Source: Foliimonas ilicis (GTDB lineage: Bacteria; Pseudomonadota; Alphaproteobacteria; Rhizobiales; Rhizobiaceae). Taken from it: a DNA stretch of 64,000 nt. Positions 47,831-56,470 of the stretch are shown here, one piece after another (the first letter of the stretch is position 1; every line of letters begins with the position of its first letter). Made by a program: the position numbers and the translations under genes. Below the pieces are notes generated by a model. The model was given only the letters and a program-made list of their open reading frames with translations. It had not been told where the DNA came from and made no database searches. The stretch covers positions 1 through 64,000 of the forward strand of contig NZ_JBDUUH010000012.1 of assembly GCF_039939195.1 (NCBI RefSeq), read 5' to 3'.

Positions 47831-49882
47831 ATGGAAAGCCGTGCCGGAGGAAGACGTACGGGACCGAAATGCATTGCCATCGTCGGTCCCTTTGCCAGCG
47901 GAAAAACCACTCTTTTTGAAGCGATCCTTGCCCGAACGGGCGCAATTCCCAGACAAAACGCCGTCGCCTCGGGCAACACCGTGTCCGATCATTCTGCCGA
48001 GGCGCGCGCCCACGCAATGAGCGTCGAGGCCGTCTTCGCGACGACCGATTTCATGGGCGAAAGCATCACCTTCGTCGATTGTCCCGGTTCCGTCGAATTC
48101 GCCTATGAGGCCGATCCGGTTCTGGCCGCATGCGATGCGGCAATCGTCGTTGCCGAGGCCGACGAGAAGAAAATCCCTGCTTTGCAGCTCATCCTGCGCA
48201 GGCTGGATGATATCGGCCTGCCCCGCATCCTTTTTCTGAACAAGGTCGACAAGGCACAATCGGCAGTGCGCGACGTACTCAAGCTGCTTCAGCCGGCCAG
48301 CAGCACCCCGCTTCTGCTTCGCCAGATCGCACTCCGCAACGATGGCGTCATCATCGGCTCCATCGATCTGGCGCTGGAGCGCGCCTATATCTATCGCGAA
48401 TACGCCGAAAGCGAAGTGGCAAGCATTCCCGACGACGACCGCGCGCGCGAACTGGAAGCGCGTTTTTCCATGCTGGAGACGCTCGCCGACCACGACGACC
48501 GCCTGATGGAGCAATTGCTTGAGGAGATCGAGCCGCCGCGCGATGCCGTTTTCGACGACCTCGCAGCCGATTTGCGCGACGGCGCGGTAACGCCTGTGCT
48601 GATCGGCGCTGCCGAAAAGGGCAATGGCGTGCTTCGCCTGCTCAAGGCCATCCGCCATGACGCGCCGGACGTTGAGGCCACGCGCCAGCGGCTGGGAATT
48701 GCCGATAGCGCCAATGCCATCGTGCAGATCATGAAGACGATCCACACCGCGCATGGCGGCAAACTGTCGGTTTCGCGCATTCTTTCCGGCAAAATCCCGG
48801 ATGCGACCGAGCTTTTTTCAAGCGATGGCTCGTCTTCCAAAGTCTCAGGAATCTACCGTCTGCTGGGCAAGGACCAAGCGAAACTCGCCTCCGCGGCAGT
48901 GGGTGAAACAGTAGCACTCGGCAAGCTGGAAGGTGCCAGGACAGGCCAGACGCTGACCACTTCGAAGAATGGCCTGGCCGCCCTCGCCTCGCTTGAACAA
49001 CCGCACCCCGTCTATTCTTTCGCGCTGCGCCCGAAAGAGCGCAAGGATGAGGTGAAGCTGTCCGCCGCCGTACAAAGGCTTGCCGAGGAAGACCCCTCGC
49101 TCGGCCTTTCCTACAGTCAGGGTTCGGGCGAAACGGTCATTTCCGGCCATGGTGAAATGCATCTGCGTGTGACCGTCGAACGCCTCGAAGGCCGCAATCA
49201 GATTCCGGTCGAGGGACACCCCGCGACCGTGCCTTACAGCGAAACGATCCAGAAAAGCGCCCAGCAGCGCGGACGCCATAAGAAGCAGTCCGGCGGCCAC
49301 GGCCAGTTCGGCGATGTCGTTTTGGAAATCAAACCGCTGCCGCGGGGATCGGGCTTTCAGTTTACCGACACGATCACCGGCGGGGCGGTGCCGAAGCAAT
49401 ATATCCAGTCGGTCGAGAGCGGCGTTCGCGACTATCTGAAAACCGGGCCGCTCGGCTTTCCGGTCGTCGATCTTGCGGTCAACCTGTCAGACGGCTCCTA
49501 CCATTCGGTGGATTCCTCGGACATGGCGTTTCAGATGGCCGCTAAAATCGCGATGAAGGAAGGCATGGCTGCCTGCGCACCCGTCCTGCTCGAGCCGATC
49601 CTGAAAGTCGATATATTCACGCCGACCGACGCGACGGCGAAGGTCACGGCCATCGTGCCGCAGCGGCGCGGTCAGATACTCGGCTTCGATGCCCGCCCCG
49701 GCTGGACTGGTTGGGACATCGTTCAGGCGACGATCCCGCAGTCGGAAATTGGCGATCTCATCATCGAATTGCGCTCGGTGACTGCCGGTGTCGGCAGCTA
49801 CATTTCCTCATTCGATCATCTGGCGGAACTGACAGGGAGGCTGGCTGAAGAGGCATCGGCAATGCGAAGCAAAGCAGCCTGA
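47831..49882 (+). CDS. EF-G-like GTPase (second elongation factor G paralogue)
   Basis: Protein of 683 residues with the EF-G domain order. G1 is GPFASGKTT (19-27) and G4 NKVD (137-140). G3, normally DTPGH, reads DCPGS (83-87), so the catalytic His is Ser, and the switch I RGITI region reads HAMSV. Domains II to V follow, including GEMHLRVTVERL and YHSVDSSDMAFQMAAKIAMKEG. It belongs to a divergent EF-G class found beside the standard FusA in many bacteria. It may act in ribosome recycling or a stress response; this is inference. It is not beside ribosomal-protein genes. Confidence 0.88.
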   Translation: MESRAGGRRTGPKCIAIVGPFASGKTTLFEAILARTGAIPRQNAVASGNTVSDHSAEARAHAMSVEAVFATTDFMGESITFVDCPGSVEFAYEADPVLAACDAAIVVAEADEKKIPALQLILRRLDDIGLPRILFLNKVDKAQSAVRDVLKLLQPASSTPLLLRQIALRNDGVIIGSIDLALERAYIYREYAESEVASIPDDDRARELEARFSMLETLADHDDRLMEQLLEEIEPPRDAVFDDLAADLRDGAVTPVLIGAAEKGNGVLRLLKAIRHDAPDVEATRQRLGIADSANAIVQIMKTIHTAHGGKLSVSRILSGKIPDATELFSSDGSSSKVSGIYRLLGKDQAKLASAAVGETVALGKLEGARTGQTLTTSKNGLAALASLEQPHPVYSFALRPKERKDEVKLSAAVQRLAEEDPSLGLSYSQGSGETVISGHGEMHLRVTVERLEGRNQIPVEGHPATVPYSETIQKSAQQRGRHKKQSGGHGQFGDVVLEIKPLPRGSGFQFTDTITGGAVPKQYIQSVESGVRDYLKTGPLGFPVVDLAVNLSDGSYHSVDSSDMAFQMAAKIAMKEGMAACAPVLLEPILKVDIFTPTDATAKVTAIVPQRRGQILGFDARPGWTGWDIVQATIPQSEIGDLIIELRSVTAGVGSYISSFDHLAELTGRLAEEASAMRSKAA

Positions 49883-50001
49883 AACTAACCGGGCGTCGCG
49901 AGCGTTCCTGACGATATGCAAAATGTGAAAGACCTTGAATTGCGCAACTTGTAACGAGGACGCAAATTAGGGCACGCTGCTTTCAAGCATTGGATCGATA
50001 C

Positions 50002-50976
50002 ATGGCCTACATTCACCGCCGCCCGTCATGGGCAATCGCAGAATCGCTCGCAACGCCCGAATCCGCATTTCTGAGCCGCCGCAGCCTGTTGCAGGCAATG
50101 GGTCTCGGCGCAGTCTCGGCAGGCATGGCCGCGACATTCGCCACAAAGGCGCTCGCGCAGGACGAAAAAGACCCGACAGCAGACCTCTATCCGCCGAAAA
50201 AGAACGAGGCCTATAAGCTCGACCGCAGCATCACGCCGGAAGAGATCAACGCGAACTACAACAATTTCTATGAGTATGGCTCGCAAAAGACGATCGCGGC
50301 GGACGCTCAACAATTGAAGACACGGCCCTGGGAAATCGAAATCGGCGGTCTGGTGGATGCGCCTATGACCATTGCATTCGACGATCTCGTACGCAAAATC
50401 CCGCTCGAAACCCGCCTCTACCGCCACCGTTGCGTCGAGGCATGGTCGATGACCATTCCGTGGAGCGGCTTCCCGCTGAAATCTCTGGTCGCGCTGGCCA
50501 AGCCGCAATCGGGCGCGAAATTCGTGCGTTTCGAAACCTTCATGGACCCATCCATGGCGCCGGGCCAGAACAGCTTCGTCTACCCCTTCCCTTATGTGGA
50601 AGGTGTCACGATGGCCGAGGCTTCGAACGACCTCGCTTTCCTCGTCACCGGCGCTTACGAAAAACCGTTGCTGAAGCAGTTCGGCGCGCCGATCCGGCTG
50701 GCGCTTCCTTGGAAGTACGGCTTCAAATCAATCAAGTCGATCCGCAAGATCGAATTCGTCGAAGAGCAGCCCGTCGGGCTATGGGAAGCGCTTCAGTCCA
50801 GCGAATACGGCTTCTGGGCCAATGTGAACCCCGAAGTCCCGCATCCGCGCTGGAGCCAGGCGCGCGAACGCGTGCTCCACACCGGAGAGATGGTGCCGAC
50901 GCTGCTTTTCAACGGCTATGGCGAGCAGGTGGCCGACATCTACAAAGGCATGGATCCGGCCAACCTTTATATGTGA
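50002..50976 (+). CDS. msrP: Periplasmic methionine-sulfoxide reductase catalytic subunit (YedY)
   Basis: Protein of 324 residues from the ATG at 50002. A Tat signal with twin arginines (LSRRSLLQAMGLGAVSAG) exports it folded. The molybdopterin domain has the Mo-binding Cys in RHRCVEAWSM. MsrP repairs oxidised methionines in periplasmic proteins. Its usual membrane partner MsrQ is not adjacent here. It needs molybdenum cofactor, which the modABC importer earlier in the window would support. Confidence 0.93.
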   Translation: MAYIHRRPSWAIAESLATPESAFLSRRSLLQAMGLGAVSAGMAATFATKALAQDEKDPTADLYPPKKNEAYKLDRSITPEEINANYNNFYEYGSQKTIAADAQQLKTRPWEIEIGGLVDAPMTIAFDDLVRKIPLETRLYRHRCVEAWSMTIPWSGFPLKSLVALAKPQSGAKFVRFETFMDPSMAPGQNSFVYPFPYVEGVTMAEASNDLAFLVTGAYEKPLLKQFGAPIRLALPWKYGFKSIKSIRKIEFVEEQPVGLWEALQSSEYGFWANVNPEVPHPRWSQARERVLHTGEMVPTLLFNGYGEQVADIYKGMDPANLYM

Positions 50977-50984
50977 CCTCAAAA

Positions 50985-51020
50985 AAAACGGCACCCGACG
51001 AATTCATCGAGTGCCGTTTT
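50985..51020 (+). terminator. Intrinsic terminator after msrP
   Basis: AAAACGGCAC.CGA / TCG.GTGCCGTTTT around an eight-base loop, with A and T runs on either side so that it could act in both directions. Confidence 0.88.
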
Positions 51021-51280
51021 CGCGGTCTGCCTCGGGAGGCAGGCAGGTCCGCCGCATAGCCTGCACACATATTCATCACGCCTAAAAATAAGGCACCCGA
51101 ACATGTAGAAATCTTGCCGGACGCGACGGCTGCCTAAGCCTGTCACGACCGAGTGATGCCCCCATCTCCCGAACGAACAACGCCGCGTCCTGCATCAAGC
51201 CATAGTGAATCGAACCGGAACCGCACGTTACAGCAGGTTACATGAGACCGTTACGAGCTGGATTTCGAAATTTTGGCAAC
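51021..51280. other. Intergenic stretch, nothing recognised
   Basis: About 260 bases lie between the msrP terminator and the AbcR terminator. I see no open frame, hairpin with T run or second small-RNA copy here. AbcR genes are tandem in some Rhizobiales, and only one was found in this gap. Confidence 0.5.
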
Positions 51281-51391
51281 AAAAAAGCCGGATCTGATAG
51301 ACCCGGCTGAGTTTGATGGAGTTTGCCAAAAAGGCTAACCTCCAGAGGGGAACACTCACCGAACGCTAATGGGAGGAGAACGCGTCCGGGA
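51281..51391 (-). ncRNA. abcR: AbcR-type trans-acting small RNA (alpha-r15 family)
   Basis: A 111-base transcript is predicted on the minus strand. TATAAA at 51404-51399 serves as the -10 box, giving a start near 51391, and AGCCGG-loop-CCGGC followed by six T (51308-51281) is the terminator. Two unpaired C/T-rich tracts, CTCCTCCC (51378-51371) and TCCCCTCT (51351-51344), are anti-Shine-Dalgarno-like, as in AbcR RNAs that use Hfq to repress ABC-transporter mRNAs. The size and place, next to a vtlR/lsrB gene, also fit that family. It was identified from recognised features, not by alignment. Confidence 0.78.
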
Positions 51392-51426
51392 GATGATGTT
51401 TATATCGGCCCTTTCTGCTTAAGAAA

Positions 51427-51441
51427 CAAGCATGAAGCTTG
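51427..51441. promoter_or_regulatory. Candidate LysR-type activator site before abcR
   Basis: CAAGC - 5 bases - GCTTG is a perfect dyad centred about 43 bases before the predicted abcR start. The -35 box is poor, as expected for a promoter needing an activator. The neighbouring vtlR/lsrB product is the obvious candidate to bind here. Confidence 0.45.
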
Positions 51442-51488
51442 CACATCTGCCATGCAAAAAGGCAGGGACTGTGGACCTATGACAATGC

Positions 51489-52385
51489 TCAATAGGCCCA
51501 GTTGCGCGCCTTGGCGATGATGAAGTCGCGAAAGACATGCAGCTTCGCCTGGTTCTTCATCGCATCCGGATAAGCGAAATACGTGTCGAAGGAAGGCACT
51601 TCGGTTTCCGGCAGAAGCTGAACCAGCCCGGAATCCTTGCTCACCACGTAATCTGGCAGCATGGCTATGCCCGCACCTGCCTGCACCGCGCGCTTGATCG
51701 ACAGGATATCGTTGATCTGCAGTGTCGCGACGCGTTGCCCGCCATCGAAATCGCCGACCGTTTCCAGCCAGTTCAATTCACTGAGATGCGCCGGAACCGG
51801 CAGGCCGAACGTCACGATCCTGTGGTTTTTCAGATCACCGATGGATGCCGGTTTGCCATGCTTGGTGACATAGGATGGCGACGCATAGAGATGGAAATGC
51901 ACCGTGAACAGGCGGCGTTGGATGAGGTCCGGCTGTTGCGGCTGGCGCAATCTGATCGCGCAATCTGCCTGGCGCATTGTCAGGTCGAGTTCTTCGTTCG
52001 CCAGAATGAGCTGCAACTGGATTTCGGGATAAAGCTCGACAAATTCCGGCACACGCTCGGTCAGCCATCCGGCACCAAGGCCAACTGTCGTCGTTACCCT
52101 CAAAACGCCAGAAGGACGATCCTTCGTCTCTTTCAGCCGCGACTTGATGGTCTCCAGCTTCATCAGCACGTCATGCGCCGTGCGGAAAAGCATTTCGCCC
52201 TGCTCGGTCAGTACGAGGCCGCGCGCATGGCGATGAAACAGCGGCACGCCGACATCATGTTCCAGCGCGCTTACCTGACGCGAAATCGCCGATTGGGAAA
52301 GGCGCAGCGTTTCTGCGGCGTGCGTGAAAGACCCGGCCTCCGCTGCCGCGTGAAAAACACGTAACTTGTCCCAGTCGAGTGCCAT
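51489..52385 (-). CDS. vtlR: LysR-family regulator VtlR/LsrB
   Basis: Protein of 298 residues with an N-terminal helix-turn-helix (LRVFHAAAEAGSFTHAAETLRLSQSAISRQVSALEHDVG) and a periplasmic-binding-like effector domain (GLGAGWLTERVPEFVELYPEIQLQLIL). It sits next to trxB, as lsrB does in Sinorhizobium and vtlR in Brucella. In B. abortus VtlR activates a small RNA, abcR2, and is needed for virulence; LsrB relatives affect oxidative stress and LPS. The AbcR-like RNA just downstream on the same strand supports this name. Confidence 0.85.
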   Translation of the reverse strand: MALDWDKLRVFHAAAEAGSFTHAAETLRLSQSAISRQVSALEHDVGVPLFHRHARGLVLTEQGEMLFRTAHDVLMKLETIKSRLKETKDRPSGVLRVTTTVGLGAGWLTERVPEFVELYPEIQLQLILANEELDLTMRQADCAIRLRQPQQPDLIQRRLFTVHFHLYASPSYVTKHGKPASIGDLKNHRIVTFGLPVPAHLSELNWLETVGDFDGGQRVATLQINDILSIKRAVQAGAGIAMLPDYVVSKDSGLVQLLPETEVPSFDTYFAYPDAMKNQAKLHVFRDFIIAKARNWAY

Positions 52386-52435
52386 TCGGCCTTACTTCCC
52401 CTCATGTCGCGCCCGGATTTCCGGGCGCAGACGGC

Positions 52436-53410
52436 TTATTCCGCCGCTTCCCGGTGCACTTCCAGACCGGCCAGATATTTTTCGGCTTCAAGTGCGGCCA
52501 TGCAGCCAAGCCCCGCGGCCGTTACCGCCTGACGGTAAATGTCGTCGGTGACATCGCCCGCTGCAAACACGCCCGGAACATCCGTGCGCGTCGAATCCGG
52601 CGCCGTCCACAGATAGCCGTTCGGCTTCTGCTTCAGCTTGCCAGCAAACAATTCGACCGAAGGCGCATGACCGATTGCCACGAAAATACCATCGACCGGG
52701 AAATCCGTGACCGCACCGGTGACGACGTTTCTGAGCTTCAGCCCGCTGGCCGATGGCGGCATCGGCGCCTTGCCCGGCGTGCCGGTGATTTCATCGACGA
52801 CCGTGTCCCAGATCACCCGGATATTTTCCTTGGCCATCAGGCGCTCACGAAGAATGCGCTCCGAGCGGAATTCATTGCGGCGATGAATGACAGTGACGCT
52901 CTTTGCCAGATTGGAAAGATAAAGCGCTTCCTCGACTGCCGAATTGCCGCCGCCGATCACTGCGACATCCTTGCCGCGATAGAAGAAGCCGTCGCAGGTC
53001 GCGCATGCCGAAACACCGAAGCCCATATAGGTCTGTTCACTCGGAATGCCGAGCCACTTCGCCTGCGCGCCCGTCGCGATGATGAGCGCGTCGCAGGTAT
53101 ATTCGGTGCCGGAATCGCTCTTCAGGCGAAACGGCCGCACATCGATATTCACTTCGGTAATCAGATCGGTGATGATTTCCGTGCCGACATGCTCCGCCTG
53201 CTTGAGCATCTGCTCCATCAGCCAAGGCCCCTGAATGGGATCGCCGAAGCCCGGATAGTTTTCGACATCGGTGGTGATCATCAACTGACCGCCCTGCTGC
53301 ATGCCGGAGATAAGCACCGGATTCAGCATGGCGCGCGCGGCATAGATTGCCGCCGTGTAGCCCGCTGGACCGGAGCCGATGATAAGAACTGGCGCGTGCT
53401 TGGCTGTCAT
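52436..53410 (-). CDS. trxB: Thioredoxin-disulfide reductase
   Basis: Protein of 324 residues that uses NADPH to reduce thioredoxin. FAD-binding GSGPAGYTAAIYAARA opens the protein, the redox centre is ACATCDGFFYRG, the NADPH-binding GGGNSAVEEALYL follows, and the C-terminal FAD motif reads VFAAGDVTDDIYRQAVTAAG. It is upstream of vtlR on the same strand, 50 bases away. Confidence 0.97.
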   Translation of the reverse strand: MTAKHAPVLIIGSGPAGYTAAIYAARAMLNPVLISGMQQGGQLMITTDVENYPGFGDPIQGPWLMEQMLKQAEHVGTEIITDLITEVNIDVRPFRLKSDSGTEYTCDALIIATGAQAKWLGIPSEQTYMGFGVSACATCDGFFYRGKDVAVIGGGNSAVEEALYLSNLAKSVTVIHRRNEFRSERILRERLMAKENIRVIWDTVVDEITGTPGKAPMPPSASGLKLRNVVTGAVTDFPVDGIFVAIGHAPSVELFAGKLKQKPNGYLWTAPDSTRTDVPGVFAAGDVTDDIYRQAVTAAGLGCMAALEAEKYLAGLEVHREAAE

Positions 53411-53648
53411 GACTGGCCTTCAAGAAAATGTCGGACGCGAAATAGGAAGAGAACAAGGCTAATTTAGGTGCTGCCATGCACCTCGTGCAAGGCTGCGCGG
53501 CGCCTGGCCGCATGCTTTCAGGGCATATCCACCAGATTCGCATAGCTTGAGGCGATTCAAGCCCTCTTCGGGGCTTTCAACGAGGCCAAACTAGTTTAAT
53601 TTCACAAGCGCGACAGATTCTTGCGCCGAACTCCACTGAAAGTTTTCA

Positions 53649-54131
53649 ATGCCGCTTAAAGCCGACCTCGACTCGATAGATTGGAAAATCCTTCGCGAAT
53701 TGCAAGACGATGGCCGGATGACCAATGTGGAGCTGTCCCGGCGCGTCGGCATTTCAGCGCCGCCCTGCCTGCGACGCGTCAAGCGGCTGGAAGATTCCGG
53801 CATCATCCGCAGCTACCGTGCCTTACTCAACGCTCCAGCCCTCGGCATGGATGTCGTTGCCTTTTGTCTGGTCGGCCTGAACCATCAATCGGACGCAGAA
53901 CTGAAAGCCTTCGCAGACCGCACCCGCGGCTGGCCCATCGTGCGCCAGGCATGGATGGTATCGGGCGAATCCGATTTCATGCTTCATTGCGTCACCAGCG
54001 ACCTGACCACTTTCCAGACCTTCGTCATCGAGGAACTTACCTCGACGACCAATGTCGATACGGTTCGCACCGCCCTCACCATCCGTCAGGTGAAAGACGA
54101 GGGTGCCGTGGCGATGAACGAAAAGACGTAA
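53649..54131 (+). CDS. Lrp/AsnC-family transcriptional regulator
   Basis: Protein of 160 residues. The helix-turn-helix is DSIDWKILRELQDDGRMTNVELSRRVGISAPPCLRRVKRLEDSGII (about 7-52), followed by a RAM/ligand-binding domain with VSGESDFMLHCVTSDL. It probably senses an amino acid and controls its metabolism; the target is not evident. It is nine bases before the GT29-like gene. Confidence 0.92.
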   Translation: MPLKADLDSIDWKILRELQDDGRMTNVELSRRVGISAPPCLRRVKRLEDSGIIRSYRALLNAPALGMDVVAFCLVGLNHQSDAELKAFADRTRGWPIVRQAWMVSGESDFMLHCVTSDLTTFQTFVIEELTSTTNVDTVRTALTIRQVKDEGAVAMNEKT

Positions 54132-54140
54132 GGTTTGTCG

Positions 54141-54776
54141 ATGCCGCAATCGCAGAAAAAGCGCTTGGTGGTCGTCGGAAACGGCCCGCTGTCACGCGAC
54201 TTCTCAAGCGAAGTCGACAGCGCCGATTTCGTCATACGGTTCAACGAGCCGAAAGCCTCCATCGGGATGAGTGGCGTGAGAACCGACCGGCTCATCATGG
54301 CCAATTCCGGAAAGCCCATGCAGCGGCGCCTGGAAGACCCCAAGCTCATCACCTCGCCGATCTTTCAGGCCGCGAAAGAACTGATGTTCGCCTATCACCC
54401 GGAGATCATCGCGCGCTATTTCCGCCGTCCTAACATCCTGTCGCGCCTGAAAGGCAGACGCACCGACTGGACGCTGCCTGCAATCGAGAAGTTCGGTGGT
54501 GCGGGCAAGGAAATCCGTATCATGCCGCCGCAATTCTATATGGAAGGCTGCCGCATACTCGGCGTACCGGCGGACAAGATGCATGAGGTATTCCCCAGCA
54601 CAGGATTTTTCGGCATATGGCATGCTCTCGAGCATCATTCTGCCCAAGAGTGGCGTTTAGAAGTGTGCGGCTTTACATGGCAGGGATGGCAACGTCATGC
54701 CTGGGCCGACGAGCGGCGCTGGATCGGCGAAAAGGTCGAACAGGGCCGAATAGTCCTCATCGATGAGGGCGTTTAA
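54141..54776 (+). CDS. GT29 (sialyltransferase-like) glycosyltransferase
   Basis: Protein of 211 residues from the ATG at 54141. It carries the sialyltransferase-type motifs of family GT29: a motif L-like start (LVVVGNGPLSRDF..VDSADFVIRFN, about 9-35), a motif S-like FPSTGFFGIWHALEH with PSTG at 152-155, and a motif VS-like His186-x4-Glu191. It has no signal or membrane helix. In this setting it probably adds a sugar to LPS or another surface glycan; the sugar is unknown. It is followed by three more glycosyltransferase genes. Confidence 0.8.
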   Translation: MPQSQKKRLVVVGNGPLSRDFSSEVDSADFVIRFNEPKASIGMSGVRTDRLIMANSGKPMQRRLEDPKLITSPIFQAAKELMFAYHPEIIARYFRRPNILSRLKGRRTDWTLPAIEKFGGAGKEIRIMPPQFYMEGCRILGVPADKMHEVFPSTGFFGIWHALEHHSAQEWRLEVCGFTWQGWQRHAWADERRWIGEKVEQGRIVLIDEGV

Positions 54777-54984
54777 CTTGTGGACGCCAGTCTAAGGGGT
54801 CAGGGCCGGTTAATATGGTCGAATGGTGGGAGGCCATTTGTTTGGATACACGAAGCGGAGGCGCAGGAAATGTCTGCATTTTCAAGTCTTCGCGACAAAG
54901 TAGCCGAGCAAATGGACCGCACCATTCGAGCAGATTGACAGGTTCTGACCCCAAGTAGCCCCACATCGACAAAAGGAATGATTG

Positions 54985-55689
54985 ATGAGTGAAGCACTGA
55001 GAATCTTTATCGGATGGGACTCCCGCGAGCCCATCGCCTATGAGGTCGCCAAGGCAACCGCTTTGGCAAACTCCTCGATCCCGCTCGACATCCAGCCGAT
55101 CAAGCTGGACGATCTGGTCGAACAGGGCCTTTATTCGCGTGACATCGATCCGCTGGCCTCGACAGAATTCACCTATTCGCGTTTTTTCACGCCGAAGCTC
55201 GCCGGCTTCAAGGGCTGGGCGCTTTTCTGCGATTGCGATTTCCTGTTTTTCGGCGATCTGGCCGAGCTTCGCAATTATCAGGACGCTTCCAAGGCAGTTC
55301 TGTGCGCCAAGCATGATTACCAGCCCAAGGATGGCGTGAAGATGGATGGCAAGGTGCAGACCAGCTATCCGCGCAAGAACTGGTCGTCCTTCATGTTCTT
55401 CAATTGCGACCACCCTTCCACGCAAAAGCTCACCCCCGAAGTCGTCAACAGCCAGAGCGGCGCCTATCTGCACCGCATGCAGTGGGCGGCAGACGACGAA
55501 ATCGGCGATCTGCCGATCGAGTGGAACTGGCTGGAAGGCTGGAACGAAAAGCCCGCAAATGGTGGCCTGCCAAAGGCCGTGCACTACACGCGCGGCGGTC
55601 CCTGGTTCAAGGATTGGCAGGACGTCGACTATGGCGACAAATGGCGCGCCGAGGCGCTGAAAATCGACCCAACTTTCAAGCCGTTCTGA
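54985..55689 (+). CDS. Glycosyltransferase, GT8-like
   Basis: Protein of 234 residues from the ATG at 54985, seven bases after AAGGA. It opens with RIFIGWDSREPIAYEVAKATAL, has YSRFFTPKLAGFKGWALFCDCDFLFFGD with the metal-binding D-x-D, and ends in a region with conserved His and Trp (KAVHYTRGGPWFKDWQ). The GT-A fold and the order of motifs are as in GT8-type enzymes. It has no membrane segment. The acceptor is probably a surface glycan. Confidence 0.83.
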   Translation: MSEALRIFIGWDSREPIAYEVAKATALANSSIPLDIQPIKLDDLVEQGLYSRDIDPLASTEFTYSRFFTPKLAGFKGWALFCDCDFLFFGDLAELRNYQDASKAVLCAKHDYQPKDGVKMDGKVQTSYPRKNWSSFMFFNCDHPSTQKLTPEVVNSQSGAYLHRMQWAADDEIGDLPIEWNWLEGWNEKPANGGLPKAVHYTRGGPWFKDWQDVDYGDKWRAEALKIDPTFKPF

Positions 55690-55705
55690 TTGTTCAAAAA
55701 CACGG

Positions 55706-55734
55706 AAATGCGCGGTCAACAGCCGCGCATTTTT
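55706..55734. terminator. Intrinsic terminator between convergent glycosyltransferase genes
   Basis: AAATGCGCGG / CCGCGCATTT around a seven-base loop, followed by TTTTCGTTTT. Confidence 0.88.
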
Positions 55735-55738
55735 CGTT

Positions 55739-56470
55739 TTAAGAGTGCTTTTTCGACATCATGCGCAATGACAGCCGGTAAATCGACCGCTTGATCTCGC
55801 GCGAAATCACTTCGCCCAGCGGCTTCGATTTCTTCTGAACGACCGTGCCGCCCAGCAGATGCCCGATCTGGCGAATGCACACAGGCGCGACTGCCAGAAT
55901 GCGCGCTTTGATCAGCCAGCGCATCTGGATCGTCGTATCGACGGGACGGTCGAAAATCTCCGTCGCTTTCAGCAAAGCCGCCGCTGCATCCCGCCCCACA
56001 AGCTGCATCTGCATGCCCAGCCCGACGAGCGACGGCTGGACTAGCGAAACCCCGCCCTCACCCGCGACCTGCTCACCCTTGTCCGTATGGCTGCGATAGG
56101 GGAAGCGGATGTAATCGCCGGGCCGGATGTTTTTCAGCGCCACGACCAGCGCATTTGGAAACAAGACCTCATCCGGCGCGACATCGTCTTCGACGATCAA
56201 TCCGGCATCCAGACCGTGATCCAATATCTCTCGCCACGCCCTGCGATGCGATAAGAAGCAACCGACCTCAGCCTTGCCAAGTTCGAACGGATAGCGCGGA
56301 CGGTGCAGATTCTTCCTGTAGACGGCGGCAATTTCAACGTCGTTCAGTTTCAGCCCATCCACCGCATCGATGATGTTCACCGGCAGCGGCAGCGAAGCCT
56401 GCAACGCCTCGACCTGAGGCCTGCGCTTTTCCGCCCGGCCAAGATGAATGATGAATGCCTCGGCCTTCAT
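55739..56470 (-). CDS. Glycosyltransferase family 25 (LPS biosynthesis)
   Basis: Protein of 243 residues from the ATG at 56470, which overlaps the wadC stop (ATGA). The GT25 marks are FIIHLGRAEKRRPQVEALQASL, then GCFLSHRRAWREILD and GLIVEDDVAPDE with the E-D-D motif. GT25 enzymes add hexoses to lipooligosaccharide cores. Coupling to wadC suggests that it acts on the same core. Confidence 0.88.
   Translation of the reverse strand: MKAEAFIIHLGRAEKRRPQVEALQASLPLPVNIIDAVDGLKLNDVEIAAVYRKNLHRPRYPFELGKAEVGCFLSHRRAWREILDHGLDAGLIVEDDVAPDEVLFPNALVVALKNIRPGDYIRFPYRSHTDKGEQVAGEGGVSLVQPSLVGLGMQMQLVGRDAAAALLKATEIFDRPVDTTIQMRWLIKARILAVAPVCIRQIGHLLGGTVVQKKSKPLGEVISREIKRSIYRLSLRMMSKKHS

Noticed and set aside
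51021..51280. Second tandem AbcR copy
   Set aside because: No CTCC tracts paired with a terminator were found on the minus strand in this interval.
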